Under the pieces are notes generated by a model that was not told the DNA's origin, did not search any database, and saw only the letters and a list, made by a program, of their open reading frames with translations. Shown one piece after another: positions 43,335 through 51,426 of a stretch of DNA of 64,000 bases (position 1 is its first letter; each line of letters opens with the position of its first letter). This stretch comes from WHSW01 sp033856255 (GTDB taxonomy: Bacteria > Actinomycetota > Thermoleophilia > Solirubrobacterales > 70-9). A program made the translations under genes and the position numbers. The DNA lies in assembly GCA_033856255.1 (NCBI GenBank), contig JAWVFH010000008.1:99017-163016 (forward strand), given 5' to 3'.

Positions 43335-43820
43335 TCAGGCGTTCGGATCCTCCTCGGCGGCCAGCTCCAGGGAGCCCTGGCGAACGGTGCTCAGGTGCTG
43401 TTCTTGGATCGGCAGCGCCCAGTCGACCAGCTCCTGGACCCGATCCTCGCCGGCTTTCTCGTTGAGCTTGCCGAGGATCGCCCAATGACCGACCTCGCCG
43501 GCCTCGGCCATGACCAGAAACTCGAAGCCATCGAGCTCGTCGGAGCCCTCGCCGAGATAGGCCCGCATCATCTCGGCCGCCTCGTTTTTCGTTTCCTGGG
43601 CTTTCTCCAAGATCGCCGTCTTCTTGCCCTCGCGAGTCTCGGCCAGGTCGGTGCAGCGGCTTTCGGTCTCCTCGGCCTCTTCCCGCATCCTCTGCAGGGC
43701 CGGGGCGAGGGTCCGGCCACCGTCGAGCAGCGACTCCACTTTCTTCGTTGCCTCCTGGGCCGCGCCGGCAAGCCCGGTCACCTCCGCCAGCTTCTCCTCC
43801 AAAGTCGTCAAATCCGCCAT
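43335..43820 (-). CDS. helical protein of unknown function
   Basis: 161 aa from ATG 43820, which follows AAGGAGAGAAGCA. All-helical, acidic; LTTLEEKLAEVTGLAGAAQEATKKVESLL, ETKNEAAEMMRAYLGEGSDELDGFEFLVMAEAGEVGHWAILGKLNEKAG and VDWALPIQEQHLSTVRQGSLELA. The spacing of Glu/His (ExGH, QEQH) resembles four-helix ferritin-like proteins, but diiron ligands are not certain. Own promoter at 43908-43934. Confidence 0.65.
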   Translation of the reverse strand: MADLTTLEEKLAEVTGLAGAAQEATKKVESLLDGGRTLAPALQRMREEAEETESRCTDLAETREGKKTAILEKAQETKNEAAEMMRAYLGEGSDELDGFEFLVMAEAGEVGHWAILGKLNEKAGEDRVQELVDWALPIQEQHLSTVRQGSLELAAEEDPNA

Positions 43821-43907
43821 TGCTTCTCTCCTTGTCAGTCGGTTTGCCCGTGAAGACCCAGCTGACAGCCGGCGCTTCCCTTGAGGCCACGTTGGTTGCC
43901 GCAAGCC

Positions 43908-43934
43908 CCTACCCGCCGGGCGCCCGGCCGAATC
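43908..43934 (-). promoter_or_regulatory. SigB-like promoter GATT-N17-GGGTAG
   Basis: Same -10 and spacing as 43266-43292, with one mismatch in the -35 (GATT for GTTT), upstream of the 161-aa helical protein. Confidence 0.4.
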
Positions 43935-43945
43935 CAGGCGGTGAC

Positions 43946-44995
43946 TTACTGGCGCTGCCCGACGCCGCTGGCGAACTCGCCGGCCCGCAGCGGGCCACCG
44001 GCCTGGGGGTCGAGGGGCGGCGTCGGCCCCCCCTCGCCCCGGCGAATCCCCCGCAGTAACTCCGCCAGGGCATCGAGCGAGCTCCTGCCGGGGCGCCAAC
44101 CCAGCTTCTCCCTGGCGCGGGCGGAGTCCATCATCGGCACGCCCAGGGCGAGGTCGATCCAGCCGGCGTCGGCGGGCTGGAGGTGCAAGCGCCAACTGAG
44201 GTCGGCGGCGGCGCGCAGGACGCGGGCCGGCACGTCCACCGGCCGCGCCCGCAGCAGCTCCCCGAGCTCGTCCGGCCCGATCTCCGGCTCGGCGGCGAGG
44301 TTGAAGGCGCCGGCGACGTCTTCGACCACAGCCCGGCGATAGGCGTCGCCGACGTCGTCGGCGTGAACGGCCTGGAAGCGCAGGCGGGGGACGCGGGGCA
44401 CGAACGGGATCAGTCGCGGGCGGACCAGGAAGCCGGGCAGCAGCGGCCCGATGAAAAAGCGGCGAATCTCACTTGCCGCCTCGCTCTTGAAGATCAGCCC
44501 CGGGCGCATGCGAACGACTCGCACTCCCGGGTTCTCGCCCTCGAAGCGGTCGAGCAGGCGCTCGACGCTCACCTTGTGCCGCGAGTAGGCGGAGCTGGGG
44601 ATGCCCTCGGTCGGCCACGACTCGTCCACCTGGCGGTCCTTCGGGCCCGGGCTGTAGGCACCCACGGAGGAGGCGTAGACGAGGCTGGGCACCCCGACAG
44701 CGGCGACGGCCGCGAAGACCCGCTCGCTGCCGCTGACGTTGATCCGCTCCATCGTCGGCTCGTCGTGACTCGGCTGGATCGCCCAGGCGAGATGGATGAC
44801 CGCGTCGGCGCCCTCGAAGAGCGGCGCCAGGTCCGCCGTCGTCACGTCCGCCTCGACCCAGCGCACCTTCTCCTTCTCGAAGTCCGGCCGGCGGCGGGCG
44901 AGACCGGTTATCTCGCTCACCGCCGGCTCTGCCACCAGGGCGTCGAGGACGCTGGTCCCGACATTTCCCGTCGCCCCGGTGACGATGATTCGCAT
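43946..44995 (-). CDS. NAD(P)-dependent epimerase/dehydratase (extended SDR)
   Basis: 349 aa. TGATGNVGTSV cofactor loop, ADVTTADL acidic residue, Ser in VYASSVGAYSPG, YSRHK (YxxxK) and RMRPGLIF. Extended SDR of the nucleoside-diphosphate-sugar epimerase type; substrate unknown, and no polysaccharide genes are adjacent. Divergent from the MMPL gene across a 76-nt region with GGGTA-type promoters. Confidence 0.88.
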   Translation of the reverse strand: MRIIVTGATGNVGTSVLDALVAEPAVSEITGLARRRPDFEKEKVRWVEADVTTADLAPLFEGADAVIHLAWAIQPSHDEPTMERINVSGSERVFAAVAAVGVPSLVYASSVGAYSPGPKDRQVDESWPTEGIPSSAYSRHKVSVERLLDRFEGENPGVRVVRMRPGLIFKSEAASEIRRFFIGPLLPGFLVRPRLIPFVPRVPRLRFQAVHADDVGDAYRRAVVEDVAGAFNLAAEPEIGPDELGELLRARPVDVPARVLRAAADLSWRLHLQPADAGWIDLALGVPMMDSARAREKLGWRPGRSSLDALAELLRGIRRGEGGPTPPLDPQAGGPLRAGEFASGVGQRQ

Positions 44996-45004
44996 GAGGC
45001 GTCA

Positions 45005-45062
45005 GTACCCGCGGAGGGCCGCTGCTAACGATCGAAGTCTGGACCCGCGTCGAGCTGGGTAG
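45005..45062. promoter_or_regulatory. divergent SigB-like promoters (SDR / MMPL)
   Basis: Minus: GTTA (45029-45026), 15 nt, GGGTAC (45010-45005), 9 nt to the SDR ATG. Plus: GTCT (45037-45040), 16 nt, GGGTAG (45057-45062), 9 nt to the MMPL GTG. Each -35 deviates by one base from GTTT; the equal 9-nt spacing to both start codons supports them. Confidence 0.4.
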
Positions 45063-45071
45063 GAAATCGCC

Positions 45072-47294
45072 GTGCCAGATCGGAAATCTCGTCCATCCGA
45101 GCCTCCCCGGCGCACCGCCTCGACCCGCGTCGCCCGGGCAATCGTCTTCCTGCGCTTCCTGATCCTGCCCGCCTGGATCGCCGGCGCGGTCCTGGCGACG
45201 GTTCAGCTGCCGTCCGTCTTCGACTCCGAAAGCGGTGAGCTCGGCAGCCTGCTGCCCCGCTCCTCGGCGGCGCTGGAGGTGGAACGCAAGGCGATCGACA
45301 GCTTCGGGCTGCCGCTGCTCAGCCGCACGATCGTCGTCGCCCGCCAGCCGGGCGGCTTCTCGGCACGACAGGCAGTCGCCGCCTCGCGCTACATCGTCGC
45401 CACCGACCGGCGCCAAGGCCCGGAAGCGATCCGGGCGGTGCCCCTGGCCGACGCGCCCGGGCTGCTCGCCGCACGGCAGCTGGGCACGACCCTGGTCGTC
45501 TACCTCTACATCGATCCCGCGATCGGGGAATCGGAGTCCCAGGAAGCCGCCGAGCGCTTCGCCACGGGGCTGCGGCGGGCGACCGGAGCGCCGGCCGCCA
45601 GGGTGACCGGCGCCCTGCCGGCGACGCGGGCGGAAACTGACATCGCGATGCGGGACATCCTCTGGGTCGAGCTGGCGACGGTGCTGCTGGTCGTCGGCAT
45701 CCTCGCCTTCTATTTCCGCTCGCTCGGGATCCCGTTGCTGGGGCTCGGGGTCGTCGCGGTCGCCTACCTGGTCGCCGACCGGGTGCTCGGCTGGATGGCC
45801 CAGCGCTTCGGCATCGCGATCCCGCAGGAGGCCGACCCGGTGATCGTGGCCCTGATCTTCGGCACCCTCACCGACTACCTGGTCTTCTTCGTCTCCGGGT
45901 ACCGGCAGCGGCTCGAGCAGGGGCTGCCGACCCGCGAGGCGGTGACCGCGGTGACCGGCGAGCTGCTGCCGGTGATCCTCACCGCGGCGCTGATGATCGC
46001 CGGGGCGACGCTGACCCTGCTGATCTCCGGCGTCCGCTTCCTCTCGGCCTTCGGCCCCAGCATGGCGGTCGCCGTGGTGGTCGCGGCGGCGGCGGCCGTA
46101 ACCCTGGTCCCGGCCACCCTGGCGATCTTCGGCCGCGCCCTGCTCTGGCCACACCCGCTCAGCGTCGACGAGCAGGGCCCGGCCGACGAAGCGGCCGCCG
46201 AGGCGAGCGCACGCGGGCGCCTGATCGGGGTCGCCGTGCGCTTCCCGGCCGTGGTCGCCGTCCTCTGCCTGCTGGTCCTGGCCGCGGCGGCCAGCGGCAT
46301 CCGCGAGCTGGCCCTCGGCAATCCGGTGATCCGCGGCCTCCCCCAGTCGACCGCCGCCCGCCAGGGCTACGACCTCGCCGCCGCCGGCCTCGGGCCGGGG
46401 GTGCTGGGGCCGACGATGGTGGTCGTCGAAGGCGAAGGGGTCGGCGGCCAGACCAGGCAGCTGGCGGCGCTGCAGAGCGAGCTCGGCGAACAGGACGGCA
46501 TCGCCGGGGTCGTCGGGCCCGCCGACCAGCCGCCGCGAAGCCGTTCCGGGGTGATGCTGGCACCGGGAGGCGATGCCGCCCGCTACGTCCTCGTCCTCGA
46601 CGGCGATCCCGACGGCGCCGCTGCCTCAGAAGCCCTCTCCGGCCTGGAAGAAGAAATGCCGGCGCTGCTCGATCGCAGCGGGCTCGGCTCGGCAACCGCC
46701 GGGATCACCGGCGACACGACGATCGCCAGCGAACTCACCGATGACACCTGGACCGCCTTCGAGCGCGTCGGCCCGGCGGCGCTGGCGGTACTGCTGCTCT
46801 TGCTCTGGGTGCTGCTGCGGAGCTGGACGGCGCCGCTGTATCTGGTCGGCGTCAGCGTCCTGGTCGTCGCGGCGGCGCTGGGGCTAACCGTCTACGTGTT
46901 CCAGGACCTGCTCGGGTACGGCGAGCTGGCCTTCTTCGTGCCGGTCGCCAGCGGGATCCTGCTGCTGGCGACCGGCGCCGACTACAACGTCTTCCTGATC
47001 AGCCGGATCTGGAGCGAGGCCGAGCGCCAGGACCTGCGCCCGGCGATCCGGACGGCCGGCTCGCGGGCCGGGCGGGCGATCACCGTCGCCGGCATCATCC
47101 TCGCCCTCTCCTTCGCCGCCGTCGCCCTGATCCCGATCCAGAGCTTCCGCGAGATCGCCTTCGCGCTGTGCGTCGGCCTGCTGCTCGACACCCTGATCGC
47201 GCGGACCCTGCTGATCCCGGCGCTGATCAGCCTCTTCGGCCGTGGTGGCGCCGAAGGGGAGACGGAGGCACCGGCCGAGACGGCGCGAGTTTGA
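45072..47294 (+). CDS. MMPL family RND transporter
   Basis: 740 aa in two repeats of six helices with a soluble loop each. IFGTLTDYLVFFVSGYRQRLEQGLPTREAV and LLLATGADYNVFLISRIWSEAE are the paired Asp-Tyr proton-relay helices (TM4 and TM10) of MmpL/HpnN-type exporters; IRAVPL and GDTTIASELTDDTW lie in the outer loops. Proton-driven lipid or drug export; cargo unknown. GTG start at 45072. Confidence 0.92.
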   Translation: MPDRKSRPSEPPRRTASTRVARAIVFLRFLILPAWIAGAVLATVQLPSVFDSESGELGSLLPRSSAALEVERKAIDSFGLPLLSRTIVVARQPGGFSARQAVAASRYIVATDRRQGPEAIRAVPLADAPGLLAARQLGTTLVVYLYIDPAIGESESQEAAERFATGLRRATGAPAARVTGALPATRAETDIAMRDILWVELATVLLVVGILAFYFRSLGIPLLGLGVVAVAYLVADRVLGWMAQRFGIAIPQEADPVIVALIFGTLTDYLVFFVSGYRQRLEQGLPTREAVTAVTGELLPVILTAALMIAGATLTLLISGVRFLSAFGPSMAVAVVVAAAAAVTLVPATLAIFGRALLWPHPLSVDEQGPADEAAAEASARGRLIGVAVRFPAVVAVLCLLVLAAAASGIRELALGNPVIRGLPQSTAARQGYDLAAAGLGPGVLGPTMVVVEGEGVGGQTRQLAALQSELGEQDGIAGVVGPADQPPRSRSGVMLAPGGDAARYVLVLDGDPDGAAASEALSGLEEEMPALLDRSGLGSATAGITGDTTIASELTDDTWTAFERVGPAALAVLLLLLWVLLRSWTAPLYLVGVSVLVVAAALGLTVYVFQDLLGYGELAFFVPVASGILLLATGADYNVFLISRIWSEAERQDLRPAIRTAGSRAGRAITVAGIILALSFAAVALIPIQSFREIAFALCVGLLLDTLIARTLLIPALISLFGRGGAEGETEAPAETARV

Positions 47295-47312
47295 ATGCAA
47301 TCGGCCGGGTAT
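47289..47312 (+). promoter_or_regulatory. SigB-type promoter GTTT-N14-GGGTAT
   Basis: GTTTGA at 47289 and GGGTAT at 47307-47312, ten bases before the ADH ATG. The closest match in the window to the Bacillus/Streptomyces SigB consensus. It overlaps the last codons of the MMPL gene. Confidence 0.55.
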
Positions 47313-47322
47313 TAGGGTGAGG

Positions 47323-48510
47323 ATGAAGGCGCTGACCTTCCACGGCAAACGCGACGTCCGCGTCGACGAGGTCCCCGACCCCTCGATCCAGGATCCGACC
47401 GACGCGATCGTCCGCATCACCTCGACCGCGATCTGCGGCTCCGACCTCCACCTCTACGAGGTGCTGGGGATGTTCATCGACGAGGGCGACATCCTCGGCC
47501 ACGAGCCGATGGGGATCGTCGAGGAGGTCGGCTCCGCGGTCACCCAGATCAAGGCCGGCGACCGCGTGGTGATCCCCTTCAACATCTCCTGCGGCTCCTG
47601 CTGGATGTGCGAGCGCCAGTACTTCGCCCAGTGCGAGACGACCCAGAACCGCGACACCGAAAAAGGCGCCTCGCTGTTCGGCTACACCAAGCTCTACGGC
47701 CAGGTTCCGGGCGGCCAGGCGGAGCTCCTGCGGGTGCCGCAGGCGCACTTCGGCCCGATCAAGGTGCCCGAGGACGGGCCCGACGAGCGCTACCTGTTCC
47801 TCTCCGACGTGCTGCCGACCGCCTGGCAGGCGGTCGACTACGCGGCGATCCCCGACGGCGGCAGCGTCGCCGTCTTCGGCCTCGGCCCGATCGGGCAGAT
47901 GAGCGCGCGCATCGCCCGCCACCACGGCGCCGAGCAGGTCTTCGGCATCGACAACGTCCCCGAGCGACTCGAGATGGCGCGGCGCCACGGGGTCGAGGCG
48001 ATCGACGCCGACGAGCACGAGGACGTCTCGGCGGCGATCCGCGAGCTGACCGGCGGCCGCGGCCCAGACAGCACGATCGACGCCGTCGGGATGGAGGCGC
48101 ACGGGGCGCCCGGGGCGAAGATGGCGCAGACGGTCACCGGCCTGCTGCCCGACGCGGTGGCGGCCAAGGTGACCGAAAAGGCAGCCGTCGACCGGCTCTC
48201 GGCCCTGCTCGACGCGATCGACACCGTACGCCGCGGCGGCACCGTCTCGATCTCCGGCGTCTACGGCGGCCAGCTCGATCCGCTGCCGATGATGAAGATC
48301 TTCGACAAGGGGCTGCAGCTGCGGATGGGCCAGGCGCACGTGCGGCAGTGGACCGACGAGATCCTGCCGCTGCTGAATGGCGATGCGGGCGACCCGCTCG
48401 GCGTCGACGACCTGACCACCCACCAGCTGCCGCTCGCCGAGGCCCCGCAGGCCTACGAGATGTTCCAGAAGAAGGACGACGGCGCGATCAAGGTCGTGCT
48501 CAAGCCCTGA
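47323..48510 (+). CDS. zinc-dependent alcohol dehydrogenase, glutathione-independent formaldehyde-dehydrogenase-like
   Basis: 395 aa. Catalytic zinc: Cys38 (ICGSDLH), His60-Glu61 (GHEP); structural zinc: Cys90, Cys93, Cys96, Cys104. FGLGPIGQMSARIA Rossmann loop. The long middle insert (AHGAPGAKMAQTVTGLLPDAVAAKVTEKA) and QVPGGQAELLRVP match the FdhA/threonine-DH-like subgroup of aldehyde-detoxifying MDRs. ATG 47323 fits the promoter spacing. Followed by a hairpin terminator. Confidence 0.92.
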   Translation: MKALTFHGKRDVRVDEVPDPSIQDPTDAIVRITSTAICGSDLHLYEVLGMFIDEGDILGHEPMGIVEEVGSAVTQIKAGDRVVIPFNISCGSCWMCERQYFAQCETTQNRDTEKGASLFGYTKLYGQVPGGQAELLRVPQAHFGPIKVPEDGPDERYLFLSDVLPTAWQAVDYAAIPDGGSVAVFGLGPIGQMSARIARHHGAEQVFGIDNVPERLEMARRHGVEAIDADEHEDVSAAIRELTGGRGPDSTIDAVGMEAHGAPGAKMAQTVTGLLPDAVAAKVTEKAAVDRLSALLDAIDTVRRGGTVSISGVYGGQLDPLPMMKIFDKGLQLRMGQAHVRQWTDEILPLLNGDAGDPLGVDDLTTHQLPLAEAPQAYEMFQKKDDGAIKVVLKP

Positions 48511-48514
48511 GCGC

Positions 48515-48540
48515 GGGCCGGCGGCGGCCCGGTGCGTTTT
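48515..48540 (+). terminator. hairpin with short T-run after the Zn-ADH gene
   Basis: GGGCCG and CGGCCC with a GCGG loop (48515-48530), then GGTGCGTTTT. Rho-independent-like; the GTTTT also serves as the -35 of the next promoter. Confidence 0.55.
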
Positions 48541-48560
48541 GGATCGCCGCGGCTGGGTAA
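48536..48560 (+). promoter_or_regulatory. SigB-type promoter GTTT-N15-GGGTAA
   Basis: GTTT 48536-48539, 15 nt, GGGTAA 48555-48560, nine bases from the ATG at 48570. Confidence 0.5.
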
Positions 48561-48569
48561 TCCCGGTGC

Positions 48570-48782
48570 ATGTACCTGATCCCCCTCATCGCGATTGTCA
48601 TCCTGGCCCTGATCGCAGTGGCCTGGTCGCCGATATTCGCGCTCGTGATCTTCGTGATCCTCTTCATCTTCTTCCTCGCCTACGTGGGCCTGAGCCGCCG
48701 CGCCGACCAGGAAGGCACGACCCCGGAGGCGAGAGCCGCCGCCCGGGGCCGCGAGGAAGAGGCGGAGACGCGGATTCGCTGA
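48570..48782 (+). CDS. small membrane protein
   Basis: 70 aa: one long or two closely spaced hydrophobic helices (residues 2-40, rich in Ile/Val/Phe) and an acidic/basic tail (EARAAARGREEEAETRIR). Short membrane proteins of this kind are common among general-stress genes, but no family is recognised. Preceded by a SigB-type promoter. Confidence 0.6.
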   Translation: MYLIPLIAIVILALIAVAWSPIFALVIFVILFIFFLAYVGLSRRADQEGTTPEARAAARGREEEAETRIR

Positions 48783-48828
48783 GTTGAGACTCGGCCTCGT
48801 GCTCGAAAGGCGGGGAGCGAAGCTGCCG

Positions 48829-50184
48829 CTAGGCAGGCGGCTGGGAGAACATCGGCGTCACCGCGAGCGCGGCGGCGTCGTCGTCGAGGGCGCCCGCCGT
48901 GAAGAGGTCGAGCGCGCCCTCGAGCTTGCTGACCGAGGCCGCGGGGCTCGAGCAGCCGGCCAGCTCGGCGTGCAGGCGGGCCTCGCCGAAGCGCTCGCTG
49001 GCGCTGCCGGCCTCGACGATGCCGTCGGTCACGGCAACCAGCTGCTGACCCGGCCCGACGGCGGCCTGCTCCAGGTTCCAAGTGGCGTCGCTGAAAGCGC
49101 CGAGCACCGGACCGGCCTCGGCGACCTCGGTCACCGCGTCGCCGTCGACTAGCAACGGCGGCAGGTGACCGGCGATCGCAAGGCGGACCGGCTGGGCGGC
49201 ATCGGAGGAGAGCGCGAAGGCGACGAGGCCACAGAGGGCCGAGTCGGAGCGGGCAAGCAGGGTGCTGTTGAGGGTGGCGAGGGCGACCAGCGGGTCACCG
49301 CTGAGCCAGGCGGCGGTGCGCAGGGTGTAGCGGGCCTGGGCGGTTACCGAAGCCGCCGCGGCGCCGCGGCCGGTGACGTCGCCAATCACCAGCATCCAGC
49401 CGCCGGCGATCGGGAAGGCGTCGTAGAAGTCGCCGCCGACCTCGTTCTCGGCCCCGGCCGGCCGGTACATCGCCGCCGCGGCCCAGCCGGGAATCTCGGG
49501 CAGCGGCGGCGGCATCAGGCCGCGTTGCAGGGTTGCCGCGATCTCGGTCCGTTCGCGCTCGGCCCGCTCGAGGTCGGAGAAGAGGCCGGCATTGTCGAGC
49601 GCCAGGGCGATGCGGCCGGAGAGAAGGCGGGCGAAGCGGGCGTCGTGGCGCCGGTAGCGCCGGTGCGACCAGGCGGTCCCCAGGGTGACGGCGCCGATCA
49701 CCCGGCCACGGGCGCGCAGGGCGGCGGTGATCGCCGAGCGGACGCCGAGGTCGCGCAACCACTCGAGGTCGTCGGCATCGTGCGCGAGCTCGCTCAGATG
49801 CGCCTCGTTCATGCGCTCGATGAAGCGCGGCTCCAGCGAAGCGTCGTCGCCGTCGGAGATCATCCGCGGCGGCAGCGAAGGCTCGCGTTCGGCCAGAACC
49901 CGCTCCGCATCCGCCCCGCCCTGCGGCGCCACGCGGGCGGCCGCCCGCTCGATCCTGCCGTCGGAGATGACGTCGACCGCGCAGAAATCGGCGAGCGCGG
50001 GGACGAGGACGTCGCAGATGGCGTCGAGGGTCGCGCCGAGGTCATCGGCGCCGTCGGAGACGCGGGCGATTTCGTCGAGGATGCGAAAACGGCGGGCTTC
50101 ACGGCGGGCCCGCAGCTGCGATACGCCGAGCAGAGCCAGCGCCAGCAGCGCGGTGACGGCTCCTGCAAGCGCAATCAAGTCCAT
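48829..50184 (-). CDS. GAF-domain SpoIIE/RsbU-type PP2C phosphatase
   Basis: 451 aa from ATG 50184 (GGAAGG upstream). One N-terminal membrane helix (residues 4-22), GAF domain about 35-195, then ERTEIAATLQRGLMPPPLPEIPGW and the phosphatase core with NEVGGDFYDAFPI, VIGDVTGRGAAAAS, LATLNSTLL, GHLPPLL and VTDGIVEA; metal-binding Asp residues are in GGDFYD, GDVTG and TDG. Such phosphatases dephosphorylate anti-anti-sigma factors to activate SigB-like sigma factors. No STAS or anti-sigma kinase gene is in the window. The frame continues upstream without a stop, but the extension lies over another gene. Confidence 0.9.
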   Translation of the reverse strand: MDLIALAGAVTALLALALLGVSQLRARREARRFRILDEIARVSDGADDLGATLDAICDVLVPALADFCAVDVISDGRIERAAARVAPQGGADAERVLAEREPSLPPRMISDGDDASLEPRFIERMNEAHLSELAHDADDLEWLRDLGVRSAITAALRARGRVIGAVTLGTAWSHRRYRRHDARFARLLSGRIALALDNAGLFSDLERAERERTEIAATLQRGLMPPPLPEIPGWAAAAMYRPAGAENEVGGDFYDAFPIAGGWMLVIGDVTGRGAAAASVTAQARYTLRTAAWLSGDPLVALATLNSTLLARSDSALCGLVAFALSSDAAQPVRLAIAGHLPPLLVDGDAVTEVAEAGPVLGAFSDATWNLEQAAVGPGQQLVAVTDGIVEAGSASERFGEARLHAELAGCSSPAASVSKLEGALDLFTAGALDDDAAALAVTPMFSQPPA

Positions 50185-50213
50185 CCCGTCCTTCCCCCAA
50201 GGCAGATCGAGGT

Positions 50214-50230
50214 CCCTACTTAAAATAGGG
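50214..50230. repeat. short inverted repeat in the phosphatase leader region
   Basis: CCCTA-CTTAAAA-TAGGG: 5-bp arms around an AT-rich centre that stands out in this GC-rich DNA, 30 nt upstream of the phosphatase start. Could be an operator or part of the promoter (TATTTT on the minus strand). Confidence 0.35.
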
Positions 50231-50279
50231 TATCGCTCGAAGCCGGGCGCCGCAAGGCCGCGGACTGGCCTGGCGGCGC

Positions 50280-50409
50280 TCAGCCCAGGGCTTTGACCAC
50301 AGCTTCGAGGTCGTCCGCCAGCGCCGCCAGCGCTTTTGGTGACGTAGGCCTTGCGCATGGCCGGGATCGTGTGCCGCGGAGGGATGAACTCGGAGGCGTC
50401 CTCGTTCAT
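50280..50409 (-). pseudogene. small gene coupled to the ligase gene, interrupted by a one-base frameshift
   Basis: ATG at 50409 overlaps the ligase stop as ATGA. It reads MNEDASEFIPPRHTIPAMRK-AYVTK in one frame, and ALAALADDLEAVVKALG then TGA (50280) in the next. Removing one A from the AAAA run near 50334-50340 joins them into a 42-residue protein with an amphipathic C-terminal helix. Homopolymer position suggests a sequence error or a fresh mutation. Function unknown. Confidence 0.45.
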
Positions 50410-51368
50410 CCCATACCCCCGGCCGATGCGGTCGGCAGCTCGCGAACGACCTCGCGGGCCGGCTTGTCCTCGCGCAGGCCGAGGTAGCGCGGGTGGCGCA
50501 GCTTGCCGTCGCGGGTCCACTCGCCGAAGGCGATCTGCGCGACCAGCCGCGGCTCCACCCAGCGCGCCTGGCGCGGCAGCCCGTTGCGGGCGAAGGGGGA
50601 ATCCGGCCGCTCCAGGGCCTGCAGCCTGTCGCCGAGCTCGGCCAGCGTGCGCTCGCTGAACCCGGTCCCGACTTTGCCCGCGTAGCGCAGCTCGCCGTCC
50701 TCGTAGTAGCCGACCAATAGCGCCCCGAAGCGCTTGCGCGATCCCTGCGGGGGCGTGAAGCCGCCGACCACCAGCTCCTGCTCGAACGAGCACTTCAGCT
50801 TCAGCCAGTCGCCGCTGCGACCGTGGCGGTAGGGGCTGTCGGCGCGCTTGGCGATCAGCCCCTCCCACCCCTTCGAGCAGGCCTGCTCGAAGAGCTCCTC
50901 GCCGCGCTCGTTGCGGTGGGGCGTGTAGCGGACGGGGCCGTGAAAGGAGAAGGCGCGCCGCAGCGCCGCCTTGCGCCGGCGCAGCGGCATTCCCGTCAAG
51001 TCGTGGCCTTCGAACTCGAGCAGGTCGAAGAGGTAGAGGTAGACGCGGATGCCGGTCATCCGCGCCAGCCGCGGGTCGTGGATCCCCATCCGCCCCTGCA
51101 GCCGCTCGAAGCTGGTCCGCGAGCCGTCGAAGGCGACGATCTCGCCGTCGGCGACGAACTCGCTCGCCGGCTCGGCTTCCAGCGCCTCGACCAGCTCCGG
51201 GTAGGCGGAGGTGAGGTCTTTGCCGGTGCGCGAGGTCAGCGTAACCTCGTCGCCGTCGCGCCGCACCGATGCGCGGATGCCGTCGAGCTTGCGCTCGAAG
51301 ACCCAGTTCGGGTCGTTGAAGGGACGGTCGGTCAGCTTCGCCTTCATCGGCTCCCCGGCTGGGCACAT
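50406..51368 (-). CDS. ATP-dependent DNA ligase (LigD ligase-domain type)
   Basis: 320 aa. Nucleotidyl-transferase motif FERKLDGIRA (Lys27 takes AMP), SRTGKDLT, FVADGEIVAFDG, EGLIAKRADSPY, WLKLKC, and C-terminal OB fold (RYAGKVGTGFSERTLAELGDRL, AQIAFGEWTRDGKLRHPRYLGLREDK). No primase or phosphoesterase domain, so it is a stand-alone LigD-type ligase of the kind used in NHEJ or backup repair; no ku gene is visible. TAGCCT six bases before the ATG supports 51368; Met8 is an alternative. Confidence 0.93.
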   Translation of the reverse strand: MCPAGEPMKAKLTDRPFNDPNWVFERKLDGIRASVRRDGDEVTLTSRTGKDLTSAYPELVEALEAEPASEFVADGEIVAFDGSRTSFERLQGRMGIHDPRLARMTGIRVYLYLFDLLEFEGHDLTGMPLRRRKAALRRAFSFHGPVRYTPHRNERGEELFEQACSKGWEGLIAKRADSPYRHGRSGDWLKLKCSFEQELVVGGFTPPQGSRKRFGALLVGYYEDGELRYAGKVGTGFSERTLAELGDRLQALERPDSPFARNGLPRQARWVEPRLVAQIAFGEWTRDGKLRHPRYLGLREDKPAREVVRELPTASAGGMG

Positions 51369-51374
51369 GCGGCC

Positions 51375-51380
51375 AGGCTA
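51375..51380 (-). promoter_or_regulatory. -10 hexamer TAGCCT before the ligase
   Basis: Six bases from the ATG at 51368; the divergent amidase has its own hexamer at 51414. Confidence 0.45.
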
Positions 51381-51413
51381 CCCGCGGCCCTACGGCGAAA
51401 ACGGGGCGCGATC

Positions 51414-51419
51414 TAGCAT
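51414..51419 (+). promoter_or_regulatory. -10 hexamer TAGCAT before the amidase
   Basis: Seven bases from the ATG at 51427. Confidence 0.45.
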
Positions 51420-51426
51420 CCCCACG

